A stretch of 64,000 nucleotides of DNA, taken from positions 956,589 through 1,020,588 of the forward strand of contig NW_026515547.1 in the NCBI RefSeq assembly GCF_014898815.1, read 5' to 3'. The DNA is from Panonychus citri (taxonomy: Eukaryota; Arthropoda; Arachnida; Trombidiformes; Tetranychidae). Of this stretch, positions 47,091-59,154 are shown in pieces (positions within the stretch are counted from its first letter, which is position 1; the number at the start of each line of letters is the position of its first letter). The translations under genes and the position numbers were made by a program. Below the pieces are notes generated by a model. That model had not been told where the DNA came from. It saw only the letters and a program-made list of their open reading frames with translations, and did not search any database.

Positions 47091-49055
47091 ATGGAGTCAT
47101 TTGATTCAATTGGAAATAAAAGTTTCTTAACTTTATTTCGTGATGAAGGTTATCCAACAAGTTACTCAAATAGATTAACTTTTCCAAACATCGACTATTT
47201 TTTAACTAAGATTTTGATTGTATATTTTTGTCTTTGGTTAATTTTTCTAATCATTTCACCAGGTTATCCAGGAAGAGAGGTAATTAGTTGATCATTTACA
47301 CCACCAACGATTAAATAAATATGTACTTTTCCTATTCTAGAGATGGTTTTTCATATGCCGAATTACCGTTTTTCTTACCGTTCCATTAATAATTATCGGT
47401 GAGTAACTTTTACCTGATTTTCAAAAGGAATTACTATCAATTCTTGTTATATTATCTATCATGTCTGTAGTATGTTATCATTCACCTTATTGGGAATCTG
47501 ATTCAATCAATACCCTGGTTAGGTTGAGGTTTTCATCACCAATGAAAATCGTTGCCGAACGTTGCCGTTGTTGGTCTACATATTGGCCTTTTCGGATTCA
47601 ATATAACCATGAAAGACTTGGATGTATCCAAATCAACAGATAAAATCCCTCCGGACATGATTAATTTTGATTATAATGAACAATTTCAATGGAATTGGGT
47701 TTCATCATCAGCTGATAAACCAAAACTTTCAGAAGGTAAATAAGTGGAACTATTAAATGGTTTTGATTTGGATTGACAATATTTTCTTATTCTAATCTTA
47801 GAGACTGGTCATCTCAAGTATCAATATCGATTATCAGCTTCCAATGGACTTCCGATTCCATTTCTTTGGGTACTTGATTATTTCACAATAGATGGAGAAG
47901 AGTTTAGGTTTACACACTTCTATCAACAGGCTTCATGGTATTGTCACACTTTCTTATGGTCAGTTGGTCAATCAAATTGATTTGAGAAAGAGATTGTTGT
48001 GAAAAGTTTTTTAATCAATCCATCAATAATAAATAGGTTTTCTCTTGGCTGTTGGTTATTATCAAGTTGCCTTTTCTGTATCGTTATTGAATATGGTTCC
48101 TTAATGATGATGCTTACTGGATTATCTCTAATTACAACCAATATGATTTGGGCTTTACATAATAATCCAGTTCCATTGGAGATTCCATTTCAATCACCAA
48201 GTGGTGGTAGAGTGCAGTTCTTACACCCTGACTATTCATGGGCTTATTGGATAAATCTAACCAACGGTAATTATTATTATTAATATTTGAAAATCATTAA
48301 ATCTCATTACACTGCTAAACTAAAAAAGTATATATTATTTTTAATATATGAAAAAATTGAATTTCGATAATCATTTGATGTTTATCGATAAATAATATTG
48401 CAATTATCTGTATATAATGGACTTTTTTTCCACCAACAATTAGGATTATTTTGCTTGCTATTGGGGAGTTTTGTTTACATTATTGACATTAAATATCCTG
48501 ATCTAACGGCTCAATTTTTCGGCATCGATATAATTCAAAACTATCAAGATTACTTTCGAGGTAGGGAAAGTTGATCTGAAATCGAATAATATTATTCAAT
48601 TGTATGATGATTTTCATATTTTCAATTCCAGAAATAGATGAAGATAAAAAAAGACTACAAAGTGATGGGTCAAGCGTATCGACGGACAGCACATTGAAAA
48701 TGAAGGTATGTCTTTATTTTAAAATTGTAATATAATTAAAAGTGATCAAGGATAATTCGATTAATTGTTTTTCTTTAATTGCAACTAGAATGGTGATTCG
48801 AATTATGTTGCCTTACGGAAAAAGGTCACCTCTGATAGACTTTCTCGGCTAAATCGATTGACTCTTCGTGATGGAGGAAATAAGAGTATCGATCGACCCG
48901 TTGCAGTTGGTAATCAATCGAAAAGTATCCAAGAGATCACCGAGCCTCATTATGTTGTACCCAAAACGATTACTGTACCTATTCAACCTCGAGTAGTCGG
49001 TGTGATACCTGGTGGATCTCGAGGGGTAGAAAAATTTTCATTATCAACTCAATAG
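47091..49055 (+). CDS. DUOXA: DUOXA, dual oxidase maturation factor (copy A, frame broken in exon 3)
   Basis: Multi-pass ER membrane protein needed for folding and export of dual oxidase; Drosophila moladietz/NIP is the homologue. Eight exons: 47091-47279, 47341-47398, 47471-47735, 47802-47958, 48037-48266, 48444-48560, 48632-48705 and 48789-49055. Conserved features: SPGYPGRERWFFICRITVF, FNITMKDL, DYNEQFQWNW, FYQQASWYCHTFLW and WINLTNGLFCLLLG. Exon 3 contains CGTTGCCGAA followed by CGTTGCCGTT. The second copy of this gene lacks that extra 10 nt, and without it the reading frame is continuous (448 aa). As assembled, this copy is therefore frameshifted, either by a real tandem duplication or by an assembly error. 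It is the only copy with exon 1. Confidence 0.88.
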
Positions 49056-50106
49056 TTGATATCAATACTGTTTCAAGTCTAAATAAATTTTATTTGGAGA
49101 GTTATTATCGGCAAGAATATTTAATTTGGGAAAACACCGAAATCCTTTATACAAAAATCTCAAATCAATTCTATGTCGCCAATGTTCAAATGAGGTTTTA
49201 GTCTATCGTATGTACTGAATTAGATGGAAAAGAGATAACAGTTTTGAGATAACAGCCAACATGCGATAAAATTGAAAATCTAATTACCAGAAATTCCACC
49301 TGAACAAATAATGTGTTGGTGAGAAAGATATATTTAAAATACAATATAAATAAAACTTTCAACTTACCCACAAATTTTTCCACATTTTCTGAAAAAATTA
49401 TCGTATTATTTTGCTAAATGGGTGTACAGGGTTTTCGAGAGTATTTTCTAATGAAAAAGGTTGGCTTAGGACCTTTGATGTTAACGGCATTGTTCCGATC
49501 ATTATTGGAGAATTACAAATAAATTTTATAAACGAGAAACTTAAACATTTAATTATCGTAATTATTTACATAATATCTCAGAATGTTGCAGGTAAAAATG
49601 AAAAACTATCTCACCTTGGATTATGATAAGATGCAAGAACTGAATTATGATTCAGTTCTCCTCACAACTTAATTGTATCCTAGAAATGTCGGCTTTAATT
49701 GGCATTACTTTATTAGTTGACTATGGAAAATTGTAATTAAATTTTTTGGTTATTCAGCTGAAATTTGATATAAATTAAATTTAACTCTAACTAGTTTATA
49801 CTTTAACTGTAGAAAGAAAGGTTAAACTTAATTCAATCACGTAAAAGTAGGTAAATTTCCCCTTAAACTTTAGAGTACTGGTGTACTGAAACAACATTTA
49901 TCCGTCAGAAAACTCGCGACATTCTAATGTGAAGATGAATAAGCAAAAAATAAACTTTGTATCTTGTTGTGAATTTTACAGAGAGAATTAAGTTTACATT
50001 TGTTTGATCAGACACCACTTAAAATCATATATAAACGCAAGTTTAGAGGTACAACTCATCAGACAAGTTCATCTTATTCCTTCAACAAGTTTGTAAAAAA
50101 GCAAAA
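49056..50106. other. DUOXA to silk gene spacer
   Basis: Contains the DUOXA 3' UTR and the silk promoter. A 71-codon frame at 49411-49626 is identical in the second copy (59501-59716) but lacks an ATG start and has no recognised features; it was not called. Confidence 0.5.
50028..50035 (+). promoter_or_regulatory. TATA box of silk-like gene 1
   Basis: TATATAAA 79 nt before the ATG, with an initiator-like TCATC about 30 nt downstream. The same arrangement is kept at 60110-60117. Confidence 0.65.
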
Positions 50107-53100
50107 ATGAATAATCTTTTTATTTTTTTCACCTTAACCGTCGTTGCACTCACTGCAATAGACCAAGCTAATGCGATGAAATTGCCATCACCAATGAACA
50201 TGGAATTAAAAATTGAAAACCCTATGAAATCAATTTTCTCTCTCAAACCAAAAACTACATCACCATCAGAGTCAACATCCAAAGGTAAATCTTTTGCTGA
50301 AACTGAAACAAACACTGATACAGACCATGGAACCACTAGTGAGGATTCAAGTGACGAAGCCGATGGAGGTTATGAGGACGATGAAGACACAGACTCATCA
50401 GACTCGAAAGCATCTGTTGCTGATTCACCAGCTTCTGGTTCTTCGTCATCATCAAATTCAGGATCTTCTGGCTCAGGATCATCAACTGGTTCAACTAACA
50501 ACTCTGGTTCATCATCATCATCAGGAACTGGCTCAGAATCATCATCTGCTGCTGGTGCTTCATCAGGTTCTGCTGCTGCTTCAGGTGCCTCATCTGGCTC
50601 AGGTTCATCATCTGGCTCAGGATCATCAACTGGTTCAACTAACAACTCTGGTTCATCATCATCATCAGGAACTGGCTCAGGATCATCATCTGCTGCTGCT
50701 GCTTCAGGTGCCTCATCTGGCTCAGGTTCATCATCTGGCTCAGGATCATCAACTGGTTCAACTAACAACTCTGGTTCATCATCATCATCAGGAACTGGCT
50801 CAGGATCATCATCTGCTGCTGGTGCTTCATCAGGTTCTGCTGCTGCTTCAGGTGCCTCATCTGGCTCAGGTTCATCATCTGGCTCAGGATCATCAACTGG
50901 TTCAACTAACAACTCTGGTTCATCATCATCATCAGGAACTGGCTCAGGATCATCATCTGCTGCTGGTGCTTCATCAGGTTCTGCTGCTGCTTCAGGTGCC
51001 TCATCTGGCTCAGGTTCATCATCTGGCTCAGGATCATCAACTGGTTCAACTAACAACTCTGGTTCATCATCATCATCAGGAACTGGCTCAGGATCATCAT
51101 CTGCTGCTGGTGCTTCATCAGGTTCTGCTGCTGCTTCAGGTGCCTCATCTGGCTCAGGTTCATCATCTGGCTCAGGATCATCAACTGGTTCAACTAACAA
51201 CTCTGGTTCATCATCATCATCAGGAACTGGCTCAGGATCATCATCTGCTGCTGGTGCTTCATCAGGTTCTGCTGCTTCTTCAGGTGCCTCATCTGGCTCA
51301 GGTTCATCATCTGGCTCAGGATCATCAACTGGTTCAACTAACAACTCTGGTTCATCATCATCATCAGGAACTGGCTCAGGATCATCATCTGCTGGTGCTT
51401 CATCAGGTTCTGCTGCTGCTTCAGGTGCCTCATCTGGCTCAGGTTCATCATCTGGCCAGGATCATCAACTGGTTCAACTAACAACTCTGGTTCATCATCA
51501 TCATCAAGAACTGGTTCAGGATCATCATCTGCTGCTGGTGCTTCATCAGGTTCTGCTGCTGCTTCAGGTGCCTCATCTGGCTCAGGTTCATCATCTGGCT
51601 CAGGATCATCAACTGGTTCAACTAACAACTCTGGTTCATCATCATCATCAGGAACTGGCTCAGGATCATCATCTGCTGCTGGTGCTTCATCAGGTTCTGC
51701 TGCTGCTTCAGGTGCCTCATCTGGCTCAGGTTCATCATCTGGCTCAGGATCATCAACTGGTTCAACTAACAACTCTGGTTCATCATCATCATCAGGAACT
51801 GGCTCAGGATCATCATCTGCTGCTGGTGCTTCATCAGGTTCTGCTGCTGCTTCAGGTTCATCATCTGGCTCAGGTTCATCATCTGGCTCAGGATCATCAA
51901 CTGGTTCAACTAACAACTCTGGTTCATCATCATCATCAGGAACTGGCTCAGGATCATCATCTGCTGCTGCTGCTTCAGGTGCCTCATCTGGCTCAGGTTC
52001 ATCATCTGGCTCAGGATCATCAACTGGTTCAACTAACAACTCTGGTTCATCATCATCACCAGGAACTGGCTCAGGATCATCATCTGCTGCTGGTGCTTCA
52101 TCAGGTTCTGCTGCTGCTTCAGGTGCCTCATCTGGCTCAGGTTCATCATCTGGCTCAGGATCATCAACTGGTTCAACTAACAACTCTGGTTCATCATCAT
52201 CAGGAACTGGCTCAGGATCATCATCTGCTGCTGGTGCTTCATCAGGTTCTGCTGCTGCTTCAGGTGCCTCATCTGGCTCAGGTTCATCATCTGGCTCAGG
52301 ATCATCAACTGGCTCAACTAACAACTCTGGTTCATCATCATCATCAGGAACTGGCTCAGGATCATCATCTGCTGCTGGTGCTTCATCAGGTTCTGCTGCT
52401 GCTTCAGGTGCCTCATCTGGCTCAGGTTCATCATCTGGCTCAGGATCATCAACTGGTTCAACTAACAACTCTGGTTCATCATCATCAGGAACTGGCTCAG
52501 GATCATCATCTGCTGCTGGTGCTTCATCAGGTTCTGCTGCTGCTTCAGGTGCCTCATCTGGCTCAGGTTCATCATCTGGCTCAGGATCATCAACTGGTTC
52601 AACTAACAACTCTGGTTCATCATCATCATCAGGAACTGGCTCAGGATCATCATCTGCTGCTGGTGCTTCATCAGGTTCTGCTGCTCAGGTGCCTCATCTG
52701 GCCCAGGTTCATCATCTGGCCAGGTTCATCAACTGGAACTAACAACTCTGGTTCATCATCATCAGGAACTGGCTCAGATCATCATCTGCTGCTGCTGCTC
52801 AGGTGCCTCATCTGGCTCAGGTTCATCATCTGGCCCAGGATCATCAACTGGCTCAACTAACAACTCTGGTTCATCATCATCATCAGGAACTGGCTCAGGA
52901 TCATCATCTGCTGCTGGTGCTTCATCAGGTTCTTCTGCTGCTTCGGTGCCCATCTGGCTCAGGTTCATCATCTGGCTCAGGATCATCAACTGGTTCAACT
53001 AACAACTCTGGTCATCATCATCAGGAACTGGCTCAGGATCATCATCTGCTGCTGCTTCATCAGGTCTCTGCTGCTTCAGGTGCCTCATCATGGCTCAGGT

Positions 53101-55932
53101 TCATCATCTGGCTCAGGATCATCAACTGGTTCAACTAACAACTCTGGTTCATCATCATCATCAGGAACTGGCTCAGGATCATCATCTGCTGGTGCTTCAT
53201 CAGGTTCTGCTGCTGCTTCAGGTGCCTCATCTGGCTCAGGTTCATCATCTGGCCCAGGATCATCAACTGGTTCAACTAACAACTCTGGTTCATCATCATC
53301 ACCAGGAACTGGCTCAGGATCATCATCTGCTGGTGCTTCATCAGTTCTTCTGCTGCTTCAGGTGCCTCATCTGGCTCAGGATCATCAACTGGTTCAACTA
53401 ACAACTCTGTTCATCATCATCATCAGGTACTGGCTCAGGATCATCATCTGCTGCTGGTGCTTCATCAGGTTCTGCTGCCCAGGTGCCTCATCTGCCTCAG
53501 GTTCATCATCTGCCCAGGATCATCAACTGGTTCAACTAACAACCTGGTTCATCATCACCAGGAACTGGCTCAGGATCATCATCTGCTGCTCATCAGGTTC
53601 TACTGCTGCCTCAGGTGCCTCATCTGGCCCAGGATCATCAACTGTTCAACTAACAACTGGTTCATCATCATCATCAGGAACTGGCTCAGGATCATCATCC
53701 TGCTGGTGCTTCATCAGGTTCTGCTGCTGCTTCAGGTGCCTCATCTGGCCCAGGTTCATCATCTGGCTCAGGATCATCAACTGGTTCAACTAACAACTCT
53801 GGTTCATCATCATCAGGAACTGGCTCAGGATCATCATCTGCTGGTGCTTCATCAGGTTCTGCTGCTGCTTCAGGTGCCTCATCTGGCTCAGGTTCATCAT
53901 CTGGCTCAGGATCAAACTGGTTCAACTAACAACTCTGGTTCATCATCATCAGGAACTGGCTCAGGATCATCATCTGCTGCTGGTGCTTCATCAGGTTCTG
54001 CTGCTGCTTCAGGTGCCTCATCTGGCTCAGGTTCATCATCTGGCCAGGTTCATCAACTGGTTCAACTAACAACTCTGGTTCATCATCATCATCAGAACTG
54101 GCTCAGGATCATCTGCTGCTGGTGCTTCATCAGGTTCTGCTGCTGCTTCAGGTGCCTCATCTGGCTCAGGTTCATCATCTGGCTCAGGATCATCAACTGG
54201 TTCAACTAACAACTCTGGTTCATCATCATCATCAGGAACTGGCTCAGGATCATCATCTGCTGCTGCTGCTTCAGGTGCCTCATCTGGCTCAGGTTCATCA
54301 TCTGGCTCAGGATCATCAACTGGCTCAACTAACAACTCTGGTTCATCATCATCATCAGGAACTGGCTCAGGATCATCTGCTGCTGGTGCTTCATCAGGCT
54401 CTGCTGCTGCTTCAGGTGCCTCATCTGGCTCAGGTTCATCATCTGGCCCAGGATCATCAACTGGCTCAACTAACAACTCTGGTTCATCATCATCAGGAAC
54501 TGGCTCAGGATCATCATCTGCTGCTGGTGCTTCATCAGTTCTGCTGCTGCTTCAGGTGCCTCATCTGGCTCAGGTTCATCATCTGGCTCAGGATCATCAA
54601 CTGGTTCAACTAACAACTCTGGTTCATCATCATCATCAGGAACTGGCTCAGGATCATCATCTGCTGCTGGTGCTTCATCAGGTTCTGCTGCTGCTTCAGG
54701 TGCCTCATCTGGCCCAGGTTCATCATCTGGCCTCAGGATCATCAACTGGTTCAACTAACAACCTGGTTCATCATCATCATCAGAACTGGCTCAGGATCAT
54801 CATCTGCTGCTGCTGCTTCAGGTGCCTCATCTGGCTCAGGTTCATCATCTGGCTCAGGATCATCAACTGGCTCAACTAACAACTCTGGTTCATCATCATC
54901 ATCAGGAACTGGCTCAGGATCATCATCTGCTGCTGGTGCTTCATCAGGTTCTGCTGCTGCTTCAGGTGCCTCATCTGGCTCAGGTTCATCATCTGGCTCA
55001 GGATCATCAACTGGCTCAACTAACAACTCTGGTTCATCATCATCATCAGGAACTGGCTCAGGATCATCATCTGCTGGTGCTTCATCAGGTTCTGCTGCTG
55101 CTTCAGGTGCCTCATCTGGCTCAGGTTCATCATCATCTGCCCAGGATCATCAACTGGTTCAACTAACAACTCTGGTTCATCATCATCATCAGGAACTGGC
55201 TCAGGATCATCATCTGCTGGTGCTTCATCAGGTTCTGCTGCTGCTTCAGGTGCCTCATCTGGCTCAGGTTCATCATCTGGCTCAGGATCATCAACTGGTT
55301 CAACTAACAACTCTGGTTCATCATCATCATCAGGAACTGGCTCAGGATCATCATCTGCTGCTGGTGCTTCATCAGGTTCTGCTGCTGCTTCAGGTGCCTC
55401 ATCTGGCTCAGGTTCATCATCTGGCTCAGGATCATCAACTGGTTCAACTAACAACTCTGGTTCATCATCATCACCAGGAACTGGCTCAGGATCATCATCT
55501 GCTGCTGGTGCTTCATCAGGTTCTACTGCTGCTTCAGGTGCCTCATCTGGCTCAGGATCATCAACTGGTTCAACTAACAACTCTGGTTCATCATCATCAT
55601 CAGGTACTGGCTCAGGATCATCATCTGCTGCTGGTGCTTCATCAGGTTCTGCTGCTGCTTCAGGTGCCTCATCTGGCTCAGGTTCATCATCTGGCTCAGG
55701 ATCATCAACTGGTTCAACTAACAACTCTGGTTCATCATCATCATCAGGAACTGGCTCAGGATCATCATCTGCTGCTGGTGCTTCATCAGGTTCTGCTGCT
55801 GCTTCAGGTGCCTCATCTGGCTCAGGTTCATCATCTGGCTCAGGATCATCAACTGGTTCAACTAACAACTCTGGTTCATCATCTTCTGTTTTCTATAATG
55901 AAGCTGGTCAAAAATGTGTTTGTTTTGCATAA
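50107..55932 (+). CDS. Ser/Gly/Ala-rich silk-like (fibroin-type) secreted protein 1
   Basis: Single exon of about 5.8 kb. A signal peptide of 23 residues ends at QANA. A short unique acidic/Ser domain follows (GKSFAETETNTDTDHG, DGGYEDDEDTD). Then comes a long tandem array of a 48-residue unit, for example GSTNNSGSSSSSGTGSGSSS followed by AAGASSGSAAASGASSGSG, and finally a short unique end (VFYNEAGQKCVCFA, TAA at 55930-55932) with two cysteines. Spider mite fibroins are known to be unusually serine-rich, which supports a silk role by composition only. The frame is lost by a one-base deletion near 51456 and by many small deletions between about 52680 and 54800; the final stop lies in the Ser-rich frame. 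Frame breaks are probably assembly errors. A serine-rich mucin-like protein is the alternative. Confidence 0.75.
50485..55868 (+). repeat. Tandem repeat array, 144-nt unit with 123-nt variant
   Basis: The unit was measured from successive ACTGGTTCAACTAACAACTC positions: 50485, 50629 (144 nt) and 50752 (123 nt). The short variant lacks 21 nt, seven residues of the Ala-rich part. Span divided by unit length gives roughly 38 units; this is not an exact count. Units are nearly identical, indicating ongoing homogenisation. Confidence 0.93.
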
Positions 55933-57381
55933 GATGATGATATATGAACATGATTTGATATAGAGAATAATAATAAATTAACCTAATTATCTGTATATTT
56001 GATGTCTGGTTTTATCGCGCGGCTTATAGAAAAGTTTCGAAGCTGTAGCATAGCGTTTTTTAGATATTCATGATATTCAGGGTTTATATAGACACGCATA
56101 AGATCTGTAGATCTATTCAGTCAAAATTGGTTACTTATGATATAAAAAATCAAAAATGAAATAGGAATTTTGATTTGCTTATAATATAGTCACATCTCTT
56201 ATACTTTATTTCGACCAGTGGAAATTGTTTGTGAGTTAAACACTAACTTGTACCCTAGAAGACTCCCTGATAAGTATTTAAGCCAATCTCAACAAAGAAA
56301 CTTTACACTTGTTGAGACAGAGGACAAGATTACATTTAACCCTCAAGGGAAACAACCATTTTTAACCTTTTTCTCATTTCTTAACATTTACATTACATTT
56401 TCGTAACAATATTAATAATTATTTGAAAGTTTTTTGAATTTTCGTATCGAAAGAGTAAAATCTATCCTTCGCATACTCAACAAGGTCTGCAAAATGAAAC
56501 ACTTGAGCATAATTTCATATCTTTCAAAATAGCTTGTGCTATGTTGAATTGTTTTGGTAGTCATCTTGAAAGCAATCAGTGTTGATTTGGATTTCCTTTC
56601 GAGATTAAGCAGAGATTCACTACAGATAATCCAATGATTCTTTATCAATCTTAAGCCAAAAGGAAGTAACATCCGGAAAATCGTTGAGGGATATTCAAAC
56701 TCTAACGGTTTCAAACATCGCAATATTAAAGTGAATTACCGAGTTTTCTCTGTCTCTCATTTTAATCTGCGACAGTAGAAAAAATTATTATAGGTTTCGT
56801 AAAAAACGCGAGTTACTAAAGATTAACTCGTATTTGCTTTCTACTGATATCGACAGAAGAGACGAGAGTGACCTTTTCAAACTATGTGACAGAAATAACG
56901 AAAAAAATACAGTTATGGTAAAGCAAACGCTATTTATACAAAAGGTCTTTATATGTGCAGAAAAAATGGGTAAAAATAATCTTTTGCTTTCAAGAAAAAT
57001 TGTCTATAGACGATTTATCAATCTATAGATTTATACATGTAACTGTATGTCTCTTCATTCTAAGGCTTCCATTCAGGTGGACCAACTCTCTGATTTTTCT
57101 ACATTGTTCTCAAAGTCAAACTTAATAAACATACAACTTTATATTGTAATCAAGTCGATTGTTCTCTAAATAAAGATCAGTTAGATAAACCAGTTGACAA
57201 AATGGAATTCGCCCAGATTCGAACTTGGTCAGCGAATTACTATACTCTTCATCAAGCAAAAACCTTTTTCTGGAGAAAACGGGTTATATCTTGGTGGATC
57301 GAATCCATGCCCGGCAATATCAATCAGATTGTCTGTGGAGATAAAGATGATAATTTTTACATAAGAAAAATCTCAAGATTG
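55933..57381. other. Spacer between silk gene 1 and duplicated segment B
   Basis: 1.45 kb not shared with the first copy. It contains three small unassigned open frames (56218-56406 +, 56412-56723 -, 56834-57028 +) without recognised features. It may be a decayed gene or transposon remnant. Confidence 0.45.
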
Positions 57382-57396
57382 CAGGAAGAGAGGTAA
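57202..57396 (+). CDS. Unrecognised 64-aa open frame across the duplication edge
   Basis: Starts at ATG (GACAAAATGG) and reads MEFAQIRTWSANYYTLHQAK onward, basic and Trp-rich, then runs into the duplicated end of DUOXA exon 1 in a different frame and stops. Splicing from the retained DUOXA donor would not keep the DUOXA frame. It is possibly an exon fragment of another gene cut by the duplication. Confidence 0.25.
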   Translation: MEFAQIRTWSANYYTLHQAKTFFWRKRVISWWIESMPGNINQIVCGDKDDNFYIRKISRLQEER

Positions 57397-59154
57397 TTAG
57401 TTGATCATTTACACCACCAACGATTAAATAAATATGTACTTTTCCTATTCTAGAGATGGTTTTTCATATGCCGAATTACCGTTTTTCTTACCGTTCCATT
57501 AATAATTATCGGTGAGTAACTTTTACCTGATTTTCAAAAGGAATTACTATCAATTCTTGTTATATTATCTATCATGTCTGTAGTATGTTATCATTCACCT
57601 TATTGGGAATCTGATTCAATCAATACCCTGGTTAGGTTGAGGTTTTCATCACCAATGAAAATCGTTGCCGAAGTTGGTCTACATATTGGCCTTTTCGGAT
57701 TCAATATAACCATGAAAGACTTGGATGTATCCAAATCAACAGATAAAATCCCTCCGGACATGATTAATTTTGATTATAATGAACAATTTCAATGGAATTG
57801 GGTTTCATCATCAGCTGATAAACCAAAACTTTCAGAAGGTAAATAAGTGGAACTATTAAATGGTTTTGATTTGGATTGACAATATTTTCTTATTCTAATC
57901 TTAGAGACTGGTCATCTCAAGTATCAATATCGATTATCAGCTTCCAATGGACTTCCGATTCCATTTCTTTGGGTACTTGATTATTTCACAATAGATGGAG
58001 AAGAGTTTAGGTTTACACACTTCTATCAACAGGCTTCATGGTATTGTCACACTTTCTTATGGTCAGTTGGTCAATCAAATTGATTTGAGAAAGAGATTGT
58101 GAAAAGTTTTTAATCAATCCATCAATAATAAATAGGTTTTCTCTTGGCTGTTGGTTATTATCAAGTTGCCTTTTCTGTATCGTTATTGAATATGGTTCCT
58201 TAATGATGATGCTTACTGGATTATCTCTAATTACAACCAATATGATTTGGGCTTTACATAATAATCCAGTTCCATTGGAGATTCCATTTCAATCACCAAG
58301 TGGTGGTAGAGTGCAGTTCTTACACACTGACTATTCATGGGCTTATTGGATAAATCTAACCAACGGTAATTATTATTATTAATATTTGAAAATCATTAAA
58401 TCTCATTACACTGCTAAACTAAAAAAGTATATATTATTTTTAATATATGAAAAAATTGAATTTCGATAATTATTTGATGTTTATCGATAAATAATATTGC
58501 AATTATCTGTATATAATGGACTTTTTTTCCACCAACAATTAGGATTATTTTGCTTGCTATTGGGGAGTTTTGTTTACATTATTGACATTAAATATCCTGA
58601 TCTAACGGCTCAATTTTTCGGCATCGATATAATTCAAAACTATCAAGATTACTTTCGAGGTAGGGAAAGTTGATCTGAAATCGAATAATATTATTCAATT
58701 GTATGATGATTTTCATATTTTCAATTCCAGAAATAGATGAAGATAAAAAAAGACTACAAAGTGATGGGTCAAGCGTATCGACGGACAGCACATTGAAAAT
58801 GAAGGTATGTCTTTATTTTAAAATTGTAATATAATTAAAAGTGATCAAGGATAATTCGATTAATTGTTTTTCTTTAATTGCAACTAGAATGGTGATTCGA
58901 ATTATGTTGCCTTACGGAAAAAGGTCACCTCTGATAGACTTTCTCGGCTAAATCGATTGACTCTTCGTGATGGAGGAAATAAGAGTATCGATCGACCCGT
59001 TGCAGTTGGTAATCAATCGAAAAGTATCCAAGAGATCACCGAGCCTCATTATGTTGTACCCAAAACGATTACTGTACCTATTCAACCTCGAGTAGTCGGT
59101 GTGATACCTGGTGGATCTCGAGGGGTAGAAAAATTTTCATTATCAACTCAATAG
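57382..59154 (+). pseudogene. DUOXA: DUOXA copy B, 5'-truncated (exons 2-8 only)
   Basis: Retains the last bases of exon 1 with its donor, then exons 57454-57511, 57584-57838, 57905-58061, 58136-58365, 58543-58659, 58731-58804 and 58888-59154. All splice sites are preserved and the joined frame is open to the TAG. Exon 1 (start codon and first membrane span) is missing and no in-frame replacement was seen upstream, so it is called a pseudogene. It could still be expressed from another start. Its intact exon 3 is the reference for judging the insertion in copy A. Confidence 0.8.

Larger units (their letters stand above)
47269..50527 (+). repeat. Segmental duplication, copy A
   Basis: About 3.26 kb covering the end of DUOXA exon 1, exons 2-8, the intergenic spacer and the unique 5' part of the silk-like gene. 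It is nearly identical to 57382-60608. The left edge is at CAGGAAGAGAGG; on the right the match runs into the silk tandem repeats, where it cannot be delimited. Most differences are small indels. Confidence 0.9.

Noticed and set aside
49411..49626. 71-codon frame identical in both duplicate copies (also 59501-59716)
   Set aside because: Begins at TTG and lacks an early ATG; identity is explained by the recent duplication, not by selection.
50294..54879. Plus-strand His/Gln/Leu-rich open frames in the silk array
   Set aside because: A second stop-free frame of the same repeat, entered in the long frame only after a one-base deletion. The signal peptide and the C-terminal end both belong to the Ser/Gly frame.
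50370..55868. Long acidic open frames on the minus strand (Pro/Asp/Glu-rich, up to about 420 aa)
   Set aside because: They mirror the Ser-rich repeat: TCA/TCT/GGT codons read backwards contain no stops in that frame. They have no start context or unique domain and break wherever the sense repeat has indels.
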